Shown here in pieces: positions 8,916-17,231 of a DNA stretch of 64,000 nucleotides (the first letter of the stretch is position 1; each line of letters begins with the position of its first letter). Location of the stretch: contig NZ_JAEIJD010000006.1 of assembly GCF_016307205.1 (NCBI RefSeq), positions 124,001 through 188,000 of the forward strand, given 5' to 3'. Source of the stretch: Pontibaca salina (GTDB lineage: Bacteria; Pseudomonadota; Alphaproteobacteria; Rhodobacterales; Rhodobacteraceae). The notes beneath the pieces were generated by a model. The model was not told where the DNA came from. It saw only the letters and a list, made by a program, of their open reading frames with translations, and did no database searches. Position numbers and translations under genes: made by a program.

Positions 8916-9620
8916 ATGAACCAGCCCATCAAGGCGATTGCCTTTGACGCCTATGGCACTTTGTTTGACGTCTATTCCGTTGGAGCATTGGCAGAGAGAT
9001 TCTTCCCCGGAAAAGGGGCTGCCATCGCGTCTACTTGGCGTGACAAACAGATTGAGTACACCCGCCTGCGAACGATGTGCGACCACTACGCTGATTTTTG
9101 GCAGGTTACTGGCGATGCATTGGATTTTGCCGCTGAATTTCACGAACTGAATCTGAACACGCCCCAACGCGCCGCACTAATGGATCAATACGCCCAACTG
9201 ACGGCTTTTGAGGAAAACGCTGGTGTCTTGGCGCAACTGAAAGCGGCTGGTCTCCAGTTGGCGATCCTATCAAACGGTACGCCCGCGATGTTGGATTCAG
9301 CGTTGGAGGCCTCTGGGTTGGCGGAATATTTCGATCATGTCCTTAGTGTCGACAGCGTGCGTCGTTTTAAGACCGCACCGGAGGCTTATCAAATGGGGCC
9401 GGATAGCTTTGGCTTAGATGTCTCAGAGGTTCTGTTTGTCTCTTCTAATTGCTGGGACATTTGCGGGGCCACATGGTTTGGCTACACCACGATCTGGCTC
9501 AACCGCTATAGCCATCCCTTGGAGCGATTGGGCGTCACACCGCATCGGATTGGCACATCATTGGCGGATGTTGCCGATTTCGCGAAAGAACTGGCCCTAA
9601 GCAGACGTGAACACAAGTAG
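8916..9620 (+). CDS. Haloacid dehalogenase, type II (HAD superfamily)
   Basis: Cytoplasmic hydrolase of 234 aa. Type II haloacid dehalogenases convert L-2-haloalkanoic acids to D-2-hydroxy acids. Motif I is FDAYGTLFD with the nucleophile Asp10. Motif II is LAILSNGTP. The lysine of motif III is in RRFKTAPEAYQ. The last motif is FVSSNCWDICGATWFGY, where the family has SSNxWDxxGA. These features separate it from phosphatase-type HADs. The start at 8916 follows AAGGAGA (8904-8910). The frame is open further upstream, but only the short form starts at the family N terminus. A broken LysR gene lies divergently next to it. Confidence 0.92.
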   Translation: MNQPIKAIAFDAYGTLFDVYSVGALAERFFPGKGAAIASTWRDKQIEYTRLRTMCDHYADFWQVTGDALDFAAEFHELNLNTPQRAALMDQYAQLTAFEENAGVLAQLKAAGLQLAILSNGTPAMLDSALEASGLAEYFDHVLSVDSVRRFKTAPEAYQMGPDSFGLDVSEVLFVSSNCWDICGATWFGYTTIWLNRYSHPLERLGVTPHRIGTSLADVADFAKELALSRREHK

Positions 9621-9935
9621 TACTGGATCTCCCATGCTTGCTATCCTTTTCGAATTCAATCCACCCGCGGAAGCAGACAGGAGTAGCCGGAGATCGCCGC
9701 GAGCACTGCAATCTGGCACATCAATATCTGGAACCACTGTTCGCGTCAGGTTCTGTGCGGGCTTCCAAAGCCGAGGAAAGGCTCTTAACCGACCTCGGAT
9801 GCGGCGCAGCGTTTCATGACTTGATATGGTGCAGTGTCAGCGTCGGTTTGACAGTGTGGGAGGGCAGGGTGGATTGGAGAAGCTGTCATGCGAACAGCAT
9901 ACTTACCCGCCATTCGCGCACTTCGCCCCGCTTGA
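9621..9935. other. Unassigned sequence before integrase remnant
   Basis: One frame (9638-10009) is open for 123 codons but has no family features I recognise. A HEAT-like or capsid-like reading is not supported. It probably belongs to the decayed insertion. Confidence 0.3.
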
Positions 9936-10107
9936 AGCAAAGGGCGCATCGTCGGTCAGAAGCGACCGCTGAAGCCCAAACATGTCTGGGCGATCCGCGT
10001 AAGGCTTGAGCTGGCTGAGAGCCATCGAGAGCTTTCCCTGTTCAACATGGCCATCTACTCTAAACTTGTCCGTCATCATATAAAATGGGATTTCAGAGCG
10101 GCTTAAA
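9936..10107 (+). pseudogene. Tyrosine recombinase (integrase) N-terminal fragment
   Basis: The frame reads GRIVGQKRPLKPKHVWAIRV, then LELAESHRELSLFNMAIYSK, which matches the start of a common proteobacterial integrase type (KHVWAIRxxLQ...RDLALFNLAIDSKLRGCD). Similarity breaks after SKL at about 10077, where IS3-type sequence begins. No Arg/His/Tyr catalytic residues remain. Confidence 0.55.
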
Positions 10108-10325
10108 CCTTGGAGGCTCTGGCTCGTTGGTGTGAATGATTATGTGGCTTGTTTATGGTGTTGCAAGCGGCCAGATCGCCAGAGATGTGGCAGGGCCCGT
10201 TGTCGTTGAGCAACCGCGGCTTGAGGCGCACGACCGCCTGGTCGCAACCCGATTCCGCCAGGGCGAGCCCGATAGTGTCGGTCACATCTGCGGCACGCAT
10301 GGTGCTGCAGAGCTTGGCGGATCAT
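10103..10325 (-). pseudogene. IS3-family OrfB fragment
   Basis: Minus strand: KLCSTMRAADVTDTIGLALA, then ESGCDQAVVRLKPRLLNDNG and SGDLA. This is the central part of an IS3-group OrfB, including the Asp-Asn of the second catalytic motif (LNDNG). Both ends are cut, by integrase sequence on one side and an IS5 piece on the other. Confidence 0.7.
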
Positions 10326-10958
10326 CCGGCCCCGGATCGTCGGGGGGCATGTCCTTCGCCTTCGGCTGGAAGCTTTATATCGACGCCCAAGCTTTGATCA
10401 ATGTGCCATCAACCGAAAATTGCTCATCCCTCATTCGGGACATTGCTGCGCAATACCCTGCCGGGCAATAGATAAAAGTGGTGCCACCTCGCGGAGCGCC
10501 AGGATCGCCCCCTTTCGGCAGATTACTCCGAAATCGCTTGCGATCCCGGTTCTTGGAGAACACGGTTGCGACCCAAACGTTCGTCGGGAAAACAACGCCC
10601 CACGCTGTTTTCTTTTCCTCCTCACCGTCGATGCCAAGACCGACGAACCAGCGAAACATCGGGTTGTATTGCATCTGGTCCATCAACTGGCACTCGGTCG
10701 AGCGGAAAACAGGATCTGGATCAGGCTGGCCCGGATCGGGCGCTCGGGGGCAATCGAAGGGCGGTCGAAATTAGCATAGAGCGGAGCGAACTCGCCGACG
10801 AGGCCGGCAAGAGCGTCGTTGACCAGTTGTCGGAACTTGCGCAGCGGATGTCTGGCGAGAATGCGCTCCTCAAGATCGACGTAGCTGAACAGCAAACCGC
10901 TCGTTTCATCTGTCCCGCGCGTCTTGCCCCCACCACGCTCCCGACGCGGAGGAGTCAT
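10326..10958 (-). pseudogene. IS5-family transposase remnant, frameshifted
   Basis: Two minus-strand frames together give an IS5-type transposase N-terminal half. From 10958 comes LFSYVDLEERILARHPLRKF, GEFAPLYANFDRPSI and PIRASLIQ. From about 10686 in another frame comes YNPMFRWFVGLGID, TVFSKNRDR, then DEQFSVDGTLIKAWASI. Extra sequence (about 10450-10540) interrupts it, and a stop precedes SFQPKAKD. It is inactive. Confidence 0.75.
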
Positions 10959-11427
10959 GTTCTCAAATCGAGTTCCAGAAGAGACAATTTCAGCACCTTT
11001 TTAAAGCTCCGAGTGAGAGTTTCCAGGATTTCAGCTGCTGTATATTTTAGAGAAAACTGTCGCCATTCACGCCTCTATCCACATGACATTTTTTTAAGAC
11101 TTAGCGCACGACTGTTCTCGCCGACCGGCGTGAATTTGGTAAGATATCGTAAAGGGTGCCTAATTGTCCTGGCAGAGACAGGATCGCATCCGTCTGACAG
11201 CACCCCGAATTAACTAAATAGCGGTCTTACCACATTTCAGACTGCCATAATTAGACGGCTTGCCGAATCGCTTGGTTGGGGGGTAACGTTTATGTGACAG
11301 CCATGGGTTCAATGAAGAAGCCGCCGTCGTTTTACTGAAATACAGGCCGCTAAACGGCGGTGTGGCAACGATGCCTCTGCGATGCGTGACGCATCGGCAG
11401 GGGCCTTGCGTGTTCTGGGGATGGGTC
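10959..11427. other. Upstream and leader region of the amide operon
   Basis: No gene is recognised in the 469 bp before the AmiC-like gene. The left part is AT-richer than its surroundings (about 11030-11160) and may contain the promoter. The right part holds a GC-rich hairpin listed separately. Leader RNA is of interest because the operon encodes an ANTAR antiterminator. Confidence 0.4.
11374..11403 (+). promoter_or_regulatory. Leader hairpin upstream of the AmiC-like gene
   Basis: A 13-bp stem (CCTCTGCGATGCG against CGCATCGGCAGGGG with one bulged G) closes a TGA loop, 25 bp before the chosen start. ANTAR proteins such as AmiR act on paired leader hairpins, so this could be part of such a target. 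There is no U-run after it, and I could not find a convincing second hairpin with the usual six-base loop. Confidence 0.35.
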
Positions 11428-12582
11428 ATGGCAAGACTGGAACTTACGGCTGGAGTGCTGCTGTCGCGCAGTGGATCCTATGACGCGGTAAGCAACGCCA
11501 TGTATGCTGGCACCGTTCTGGCCATCGACGAAATCAACCAAGATCCGGGGGCTGGGGTTTTTATAAAACCGGTGGCGGTCGATCCTGGGGGGCAGTTGGC
11601 GGGGTATGTCGACGGCGCGCGCACTTTGTTGCAGGATCACCGTCTGGAACATGTTGTCGGCTGCTATACCTCGTCCAGTCGAAAAGAGGTGCTGCCCCTG
11701 TTCGAGAAGGCCGATGCGCTGCTATGGTATCCGTCGCATTACGAGGGGTTCGAAACCTCGGAAAACATCGTTTACAGCGGCGCGGCACCGAACCAGCACA
11801 TCGTTCCGCTGACGGGCTATCTCCTATCGCATTTCGGTTTGCGCGGCTGGCTGGCGGGGTCCAACTATGTCTGGGCGTGGGAAAACAATCGGATCCTGCG
11901 TGAGGCCTTGTGCGCTTCCGGTGGCAGCATTCTGGGCGAGCGGTATTTTGCCATGGGCGATACGGATCTTGAGGATCTGGTGCATCAGATCGTCGCGGAT
12001 CGGCCGGATTACGTTTTCACCACGCTGATCGGCAGGTCCGGCATTACATTTTTGAAAATGTTGCGCGCCGCCTGTGACGCTGCGGGCATTGATCAGGCGC
12101 GTGAAATGCCCACCGCCAGTTGCAGCCTGTCGGAAACCGAATTGCCGCTGATTGGGGCATCGGCGGCGGGGCATCTGTCATCCTCGGTTTATTTCTCAAC
12201 CATCGACACACCCGAAAATGATCGGTTCAGGCGTCGCTGGGCGGCGCGGTTTGGACATTTGGGGCATGCGTCAGCGGATGCAGAAACGGCCTATGTAGCC
12301 GTGCATCTTCTGGCGCGAGCCGCTGCCCGTGCGGGCAGCGTGCGTTTCGAGGCCGTACGCGACGCCGCGCGAGGCCTTCAGTATGACGCGCCGCAGGGAA
12401 AGATCACGGTTGACCCTGAAAACCTGCATTGCTGGATGTGCCCACGGATTGGCAGATCGCGCGCTGATGGCACCTTTGATATCGTGATGGACAGCCCCGT
12501 GGCGATCCGCCCAGATCCCTATTTGACATGGGTGAGCGATATGGGCGGAGCACGCGGGCCGGACCTGCGCGTGATTCGATGA
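11428..12582 (+). CDS. amiC: AmiC-like amide sensor, periplasmic-binding-protein fold
   Basis: A 384-aa protein with the type I periplasmic-binding fold of AmiC and the urea/amide-binding family (LTAGVLLSRSGSYDAVSNAM, then VVGCYTSSSRKEVLPLFEKA and WYPSHYEGFETSENIVYSGA). It has no signal peptide, so it should act in the cytoplasm. In Pseudomonas AmiC binds short amides and releases the antiterminator AmiR. The next gene, overlapping by ATGA, encodes an AmiR-like protein, which supports the same pairing. The start at 11428 follows GGGG at 11417-11420 and gives the family N terminus. An upstream ATG at 11362 would put a GC-rich hairpin inside the coding region. Confidence 0.85.
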   Translation: MARLELTAGVLLSRSGSYDAVSNAMYAGTVLAIDEINQDPGAGVFIKPVAVDPGGQLAGYVDGARTLLQDHRLEHVVGCYTSSSRKEVLPLFEKADALLWYPSHYEGFETSENIVYSGAAPNQHIVPLTGYLLSHFGLRGWLAGSNYVWAWENNRILREALCASGGSILGERYFAMGDTDLEDLVHQIVADRPDYVFTTLIGRSGITFLKMLRAACDAAGIDQAREMPTASCSLSETELPLIGASAAGHLSSSVYFSTIDTPENDRFRRRWAARFGHLGHASADAETAYVAVHLLARAAARAGSVRFEAVRDAARGLQYDAPQGKITVDPENLHCWMCPRIGRSRADGTFDIVMDSPVAIRPDPYLTWVSDMGGARGPDLRVIR

Positions 12583-13235
12583 GCCGGACAATCATCAAGA
12601 ATTTTCGCGGCTTGCGGGCTTTGCTGCTAATGCACACCAGCACGGGCCGCGACACGCTGGAACGCACGTTGGGCAAGCTGGGCCTGATCGTGACCGTGAC
12701 CGGTGACCTCCCCGATTGCAGGGACATTGCCGCGCGTTTCGATCTGGTATTTTTCGATGCCGACGATGGTGCGCATAGTGCATTGTGCAATGCGCAGCTG
12801 CCGAATGTCCCCATGATCGCCCTAGTCGGCAGCGAAGCGCCCAGCCACCTTGCCCGTGTCGTCCGGTTCCGCGCCGCCAGCCATATCCCTAAGCCGGTGC
12901 GCAGTTCCGGCGTGTTCACCGCTATCCTGCTAGCGGTCAACGAGCATGCGGCGCGAATGGCGCAGGAAAAGGAAATGCAATCCATGCGTCGCCGCCTTGC
13001 CGGACGGCGCTGTGTCATTGAGGCCGTGCTGGCCCTGATGAAATCGCGCAACGTCGACGAACACACCGCCTATGGTTGGCTGCGTCACGAGGCGATGCGC
13101 CTGCGGATCCCGCTAGAGACCATGGCCCGCCAAGTTCTAGGCAAGGTTGTCCGCAGCGACCGAGGTTCATCACAAAAGACCGAGCAAATCGGCGCATTGA
13201 ACGACACCGACGATCAACCAACAGAGGAGAAATGA
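12579..13235 (+). CDS. amiR: AmiR-like response regulator with ANTAR domain
   Basis: A 218-aa RNA-binding antiterminator. Residues about 15-125 form a degenerate receiver domain (LRALLLMHTSTGRDTLERTL, FDLVFFDADDG) without a clear phospho-acceptor setting, as in AmiR, which is controlled by AmiC binding instead. A helical linker leads to the ANTAR domain at about 140-195 (RRRLAGRRCVIEAVLALM, then DEHTAYGWLRHEAMRLRIPL), with the usual Ala and aromatic positions. The start overlaps the amiC stop. By analogy it would let RNA polymerase pass terminators in the leader when amides are present. Confidence 0.88.
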   Translation: MSRTIIKNFRGLRALLLMHTSTGRDTLERTLGKLGLIVTVTGDLPDCRDIAARFDLVFFDADDGAHSALCNAQLPNVPMIALVGSEAPSHLARVVRFRAASHIPKPVRSSGVFTAILLAVNEHAARMAQEKEMQSMRRRLAGRRCVIEAVLALMKSRNVDEHTAYGWLRHEAMRLRIPLETMARQVLGKVVRSDRGSSQKTEQIGALNDTDDQPTEEK

Positions 13236-13236
13236 A

Positions 13237-14484
13237 GTGACCGACAGACATAGTAGTTTATTCGCCAAAGGTTTAATGGCCGGTGCTGCGATGGCGCTTG
13301 CCCTCGCATGTCCTGCCTTTGCCCAGGACGGCCCGATCAAGATCGGCGTTTTGGAGGATCAATCGGGCGATTTTGCCGCCGCAACCATGGTCAAGGTCCA
13401 TGCCATCCAGCTTGCAGCCAAGGAAATCAACGATGCGGGCGGCATCGATGGGCGCCCCGTCGAGCTGGTGGTTTACGATACGCAATCCGACAACCGTCGT
13501 TTTCAGGAATTCATGCGCCGGGTGTTGCAATCCGACAAGGTGGATGCCGTCTTTGCCGGCTTCTCGTCCGCCTCGCGCGAGGCGTATCGACCCATCGTCA
13601 ATCAGTTCGACGGGCTGGCGTTTTACAACAACCAGTATGAAGGCGGGGTGTGCGACAGCAACATGATCGTCACCGGCGCGGTGCCCGAACAGCAGTTTTC
13701 GACCCTTATCCCGTGGATGATGGAAGAATACGGGCCGAACGTTTATACCATCGCAGCGGACTACAACTTTGGTCAGATTTCAGCCGAATGGGTGCGTCAG
13801 ATCGTCGAGGAAAACGGCGGCAATATGGTCGGTGAAGAGTTCATCCCGCTAGGGGTGTCGCAGTTTGGCCAGACCATCCAGAACATTCAGGCCGCCGATG
13901 CTGATTTCGTAGTAACCCTGATCGTGGGCGCGGCGCAGGCGTCCTATTACGAACAGGCGGCGGCGGCCAATGTGGGCCTGCCGATGGCATCGTCCGTCAA
14001 CGTTGGACAGGGGTATGAGCACAAGCGGTTCAACCCGCCCAGTCTGGCCAACATGTATGTCACCACCAACTATATCGAGGAAATCGACACGCCTGCCTCC
14101 AAGGCGTTCGTCGAAAAGTTCCACGGGATGTTCCCCGATGAAACCTACATCAACCAAGAGGCGGCAAACTCCTATATCGCCATGTATCTCTACAAGCAGA
14201 TGGTGGAACGCGCAGGCAGCACAGATCACGATGCGATCCGGGCCGTGATCGCTGAGGGCGACGTGTGCTTTGAGGGGCCGTCAGGCAACACCTGTCTGGA
14301 TCCACAAAGCCAGCACATGTCGCACACGATTTATCTGGCCAAAGTAGGCGATGATCATTCGATCACGTTCCCCAAGGTCTGGGAGGATATCAAACCCTAC
14401 TGGCTGGGCGAAGCGGGTTGCGACCTGACCAAGAGCGACCCAAGCGCGCAATATACGCCATCGTCGCCTCCACCGGCGCAATAA
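13237..14484 (+). CDS. Urea/short-chain amide ABC transporter substrate-binding protein
   Basis: A 415-aa secreted binding protein of the UrtA/FmdD group. Its signal peptide runs to about residue 29 (GLMAGAAMALALACPAFA, then QDG). The mature start IKIGVLEDQSGDFA is typical, followed by INDAGGIDGRPVELVVYDTQ, and FYNNQYEGGVCDSNMIVTGA as in amide/urea binders. The start is GTG at 13237, since the nearby ATG at 13232 gives only two codons. GAGGAG at 13224-13229 is well spaced. It follows amiR by one base and shares its fold with the AmiC-like sensor. The formamidase at the operon end suggests formamide, acetamide or urea as ligand. Confidence 0.88.
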   Translation: MTDRHSSLFAKGLMAGAAMALALACPAFAQDGPIKIGVLEDQSGDFAAATMVKVHAIQLAAKEINDAGGIDGRPVELVVYDTQSDNRRFQEFMRRVLQSDKVDAVFAGFSSASREAYRPIVNQFDGLAFYNNQYEGGVCDSNMIVTGAVPEQQFSTLIPWMMEEYGPNVYTIAADYNFGQISAEWVRQIVEENGGNMVGEEFIPLGVSQFGQTIQNIQAADADFVVTLIVGAAQASYYEQAAAANVGLPMASSVNVGQGYEHKRFNPPSLANMYVTTNYIEEIDTPASKAFVEKFHGMFPDETYINQEAANSYIAMYLYKQMVERAGSTDHDAIRAVIAEGDVCFEGPSGNTCLDPQSQHMSHTIYLAKVGDDHSITFPKVWEDIKPYWLGEAGCDLTKSDPSAQYTPSSPPPAQ

Positions 14485-14503
14485 CCGCCTAAGCGACAGA
14501 CCG

Positions 14504-14530
14504 CCGGGCGGCTGACCCCGCCCGGTATTT
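14504..14530 (+). terminator. Intercistronic hairpin after the binding-protein gene
   Basis: A perfect 8-bp stem CCGGGCGG/CCGCCCGG (14504-14511 and 14518-14525) with a six-base loop is followed by TATTTT. It lies between the binding-protein and permease genes. Such elements often protect the upstream mRNA or partly end transcription, making binding protein more abundant than membrane parts. Confidence 0.6.
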
Positions 14531-14557
14531 TCCCTTGACGATCTGGGAGTATTATTG

Positions 14558-15430
14558 ATGGCCCTGTTTCAGAGCCTATTTGGCATGTTGTATCAATTCG
14601 GTGATACCTTCGCGTTTCTGGTGATCGCCTGCGCCGGGCTGGCCGTAATTTTTGGCATGATGGGCGTCATCAATCTGGCGCATGGCGAATTCATCATGTG
14701 CGGCGCTTATGTCACCGCCAGCTTGGCGCGCGTGGGTGTGCCGTTGCCGATGGCGGTACTGGCAGGCGCGCTGGCCGCTGGATTCGTCGGCGTGATCGTC
14801 GAGCGGTTGGTGATCCGGCATTTGTATCACCGCCCATTGGATTCGATTATCGCGACATGGGGCATCAGCCTGATTGCGACGCAGGGTGTGCTGATCTTTC
14901 TGGGATCGACGATGCAGGGCGTCGGCACGCCGTTGGGCAGTGTCGATATCGGCGGGCGGTTTTATTCGATCTATCGTTTCGTGCTGATGGGCGCGGCTGT
15001 TGGTCTTCTTGGTGGGCTTTACCTGCTGTTCTATCATACTCGCTTTGGCGTGATTGCGCGGGCGACCATTCAGAAGCCGCAGATGGCCCATGCGTTGGGT
15101 GTGAACACCGGACGCATGTATGGTCTGACATTCGGGTTGGGCGCGGCGTTGGCCGGGCTTGCCGGGGGGCTATATGCGCCGACGATGACGATGGTGCCGA
15201 CGATGGGCGCGACCTTTATCGTTGAAAGCTTCGTAACCGTTGTTGTTGGTGGCGCAGACATCTTTGTGGGGGCCGCTCCCGCCGTCGCGATCCTAGCGTT
15301 TATCAAGACCGGGCTGACGGCCTGGTATGGTCAATTGTTCGGGCAGATCGGCCTGCTGGTGACCGTCATTCTGGTGATCCGGGTTCTGCCCGGTGGCCTG
15401 TCGGGTTGGCTGAAGGGGACCACACGATGA
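14558..15430 (+). CDS. Branched-chain/urea-type ABC transporter permease (UrtB-like)
   Basis: A 290-aa inner-membrane permease of the LivH/UrtB type with about eight hydrophobic segments. Visible features are GLAVIFGMMGVINLAHGEFI near residue 30, the LivH signature, then RTRFGVIARATIQKPQMAHA-type cytoplasmic EAA loop (here YHTRFGVIARAT, MAHALGVNTGRMYGL) contacting the ATPases. The ATG at 14558 is preceded by GGGAG (14545-14549). A TTG three bases earlier is less likely. Its stop overlaps the start of the next permease. Confidence 0.9.
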   Translation: MALFQSLFGMLYQFGDTFAFLVIACAGLAVIFGMMGVINLAHGEFIMCGAYVTASLARVGVPLPMAVLAGALAAGFVGVIVERLVIRHLYHRPLDSIIATWGISLIATQGVLIFLGSTMQGVGTPLGSVDIGGRFYSIYRFVLMGAAVGLLGGLYLLFYHTRFGVIARATIQKPQMAHALGVNTGRMYGLTFGLGAALAGLAGGLYAPTMTMVPTMGATFIVESFVTVVVGGADIFVGAAPAVAILAFIKTGLTAWYGQLFGQIGLLVTVILVIRVLPGGLSGWLKGTTR

Positions 15431-16512
15431 CCGAGACCTCCAACGGCACAGGTTCATCCCAGCCGCGCCTCGCATTTCTCAGGCGCCTTGAGGGTCCGCA
15501 GACCATGGGGCGCGGCCCGTTGTTTTGGGGGGCGGCCGCCGTCGCCGTAATGATTGCGGTCGTCTATCCGCTCATGGCGGATGCGTGGACCGTAGGGAAT
15601 ACAGCCTATTTTATGATCTGGACCTTCATGGCCATGGGGCTGGGCTTGGTATGGGGGTACGCAGGCGCGCTTAGCTTCGGGCAGACCGCGTTTTTCGGAT
15701 TGGCGGGATATACCTATGGTGTATTGACGCTGAATTTCGGAGCCGCCTACGGGCTGACCATAGTTGCATTGCTACTGTCGGTCGCCTTGGGCGCACTGTT
15801 CGCCGTAGTGATCGGTTATTTTATGTTCTACGGGCGCATTCAGGGCGTGTTCATCGGCATTGTCACCCTGTCGGTCACACTGGTTATGGAAACCTTCATG
15901 TCCCAGACCGCCGGTCCGCAATGGCGCATTGGCGAGGCCCGTTTGAACGGGTTCAATGGCATGTCCGGCATATCGCCTTTGACCGTGCCGTGGCCAGGGG
16001 GCGATCTGGTGCTTTTTCCGGGGCCGATACTGTATTATGTACTGCTGGGCCTGCTGGTGCTGTGCTATCTTGGCCTGCGGATCCTGCTGAATTCACCGTT
16101 TGGGAATGTGTTGGTCGCAATCCGCGAGAACCCGCACCGGGTGGGGATGCTGGGCTATGATGTGCGTCTCTATCAGATGCTCGCGTTTGCCATCGGCGGC
16201 GGTTTTGCCGCCCTATCCGGCGCGCTTTATACTGCCTGGGGCCAGTATATCACACCGTCCAGCATGGGCCTAACCGCGGCTGCGCTGCCGATTGTGTGGG
16301 TGGCTGTAGGGGGAAGGCGCGATATCACAGCGACGCTGATCGGCACTCTGGCCGTGCTTTACGGTTTTCAGGCGCTGACCATCTATGGCAGTCAATATGC
16401 CCTCGTCGTCATGGGCGCACTATTGCTGTTCACGGTGCTGGTTGCGCCGCAGGGATTGGTTGTTGCGGGCATGAACCTTGTTGCGCGCCTGTTTCGGAGG
16501 GCGCAGCGATGA
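15427..16512 (+). CDS. Branched-chain/urea-type ABC transporter permease (UrtC-like)
   Basis: Second permease, 361 aa, LivM/UrtC type. A polar N-terminal stretch of about 30 residues precedes the membrane core. Family features are LGLVWGYAGALSFGQTAFFG (about 80-100), which is the LivM signature, and the cytoplasmic loop LNSPFGNVLVAIRENPHRVG, MLGYDVRLYQMLAFAIGG. The start ATG overlaps the preceding stop as ATGA, and its own stop overlaps the next gene the same way, indicating translational coupling through the operon. Confidence 0.9.
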   Translation: MTETSNGTGSSQPRLAFLRRLEGPQTMGRGPLFWGAAAVAVMIAVVYPLMADAWTVGNTAYFMIWTFMAMGLGLVWGYAGALSFGQTAFFGLAGYTYGVLTLNFGAAYGLTIVALLLSVALGALFAVVIGYFMFYGRIQGVFIGIVTLSVTLVMETFMSQTAGPQWRIGEARLNGFNGMSGISPLTVPWPGGDLVLFPGPILYYVLLGLLVLCYLGLRILLNSPFGNVLVAIRENPHRVGMLGYDVRLYQMLAFAIGGGFAALSGALYTAWGQYITPSSMGLTAAALPIVWVAVGGRRDITATLIGTLAVLYGFQALTIYGSQYALVVMGALLLFTVLVAPQGLVVAGMNLVARLFRRAQR

Positions 16513-17231
16513 CGAAATTGTTGCAGGTCAGCGGGCTGTGCAAGGCATTCGGCGGCGTAGTCGTGGCCGATAAGATCGACTTTTCGCTGTCGGCCGGGGC
16601 GATGCATTGTCTGATCGGCCCGAACGGCGCGGGTAAATCCAGTTTTTTCCGCTTACTTTTGGGGGAACACGCGCCTGATGCAGGCACGATAACCTTTGAT
16701 GGAGATGATATAACGCACCTGCGCTCGTTTCAGCGTATCCGGCGAGGGATCTCGGTCAAGTTTCAGGTGCCGGGCATTTTCAAAGCCCTGTCGGTGCGCC
16801 AGAATCTGGAGGTTGCGTTTCAAAGTCATCTGTCCGGTTCCCAGCTGGAACAGACGATCCACGAGATGCTGGAGTTTACTGAACTGTCGCATGTCGTCGC
16901 GACGCCCGCCGGAGTCCTCTCGCACGGGCAACAGCAATGGCTGGAAATTGCCATGGCGGTCGGGGTCGAACCTAAACTCTTGCTGCTGGACGAACCAACG
17001 GCAGGCATGTCGCCGGATGAAACGCGCAAGACGGGGGATATGCTGAATGAACTGAACAATCGCGGCATCACCATTCTGGCCGTCGAACACGACATGGCCT
17101 TTGTCGAGCAGATCTCGAAACGGGTGACGGTGCTGCATTTTGGGTCCATTTTCGCCGAAGGCACCATCGCCGAAATCGTCGATCACATGGGCGTGCAGGA
17201 AATCTATTTGGGGACGGTCGATGATGGATGA
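16509..17231 (+). CDS. ABC transporter ATP-binding protein (UrtD/LivG-like)
   Basis: ATPase of 240 aa that powers the importer from the cytoplasmic side. Walker A is GPNGAGKS (about 37-44) and Walker B is LLLLDEPTAG. The signature motif is LSHGQQQWLE, where Gly is replaced by His as in UrtD proteins, and the switch is AVEHDM. KFQVPGIFKALSVRQNLEVA is also UrtD-like. ATGA overlap with the upstream permease fixes the start at 16509. Confidence 0.92.
   Translation: MTKLLQVSGLCKAFGGVVVADKIDFSLSAGAMHCLIGPNGAGKSSFFRLLLGEHAPDAGTITFDGDDITHLRSFQRIRRGISVKFQVPGIFKALSVRQNLEVAFQSHLSGSQLEQTIHEMLEFTELSHVVATPAGVLSHGQQQWLEIAMAVGVEPKLLLLDEPTAGMSPDETRKTGDMLNELNNRGITILAVEHDMAFVEQISKRVTVLHFGSIFAEGTIAEIVDHMGVQEIYLGTVDDG

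Noticed and set aside
9638-10009. 123-codon plus-strand frame
   Set aside because: It ends across the integrase remnant in a different frame and has no recognisable motif or start site.
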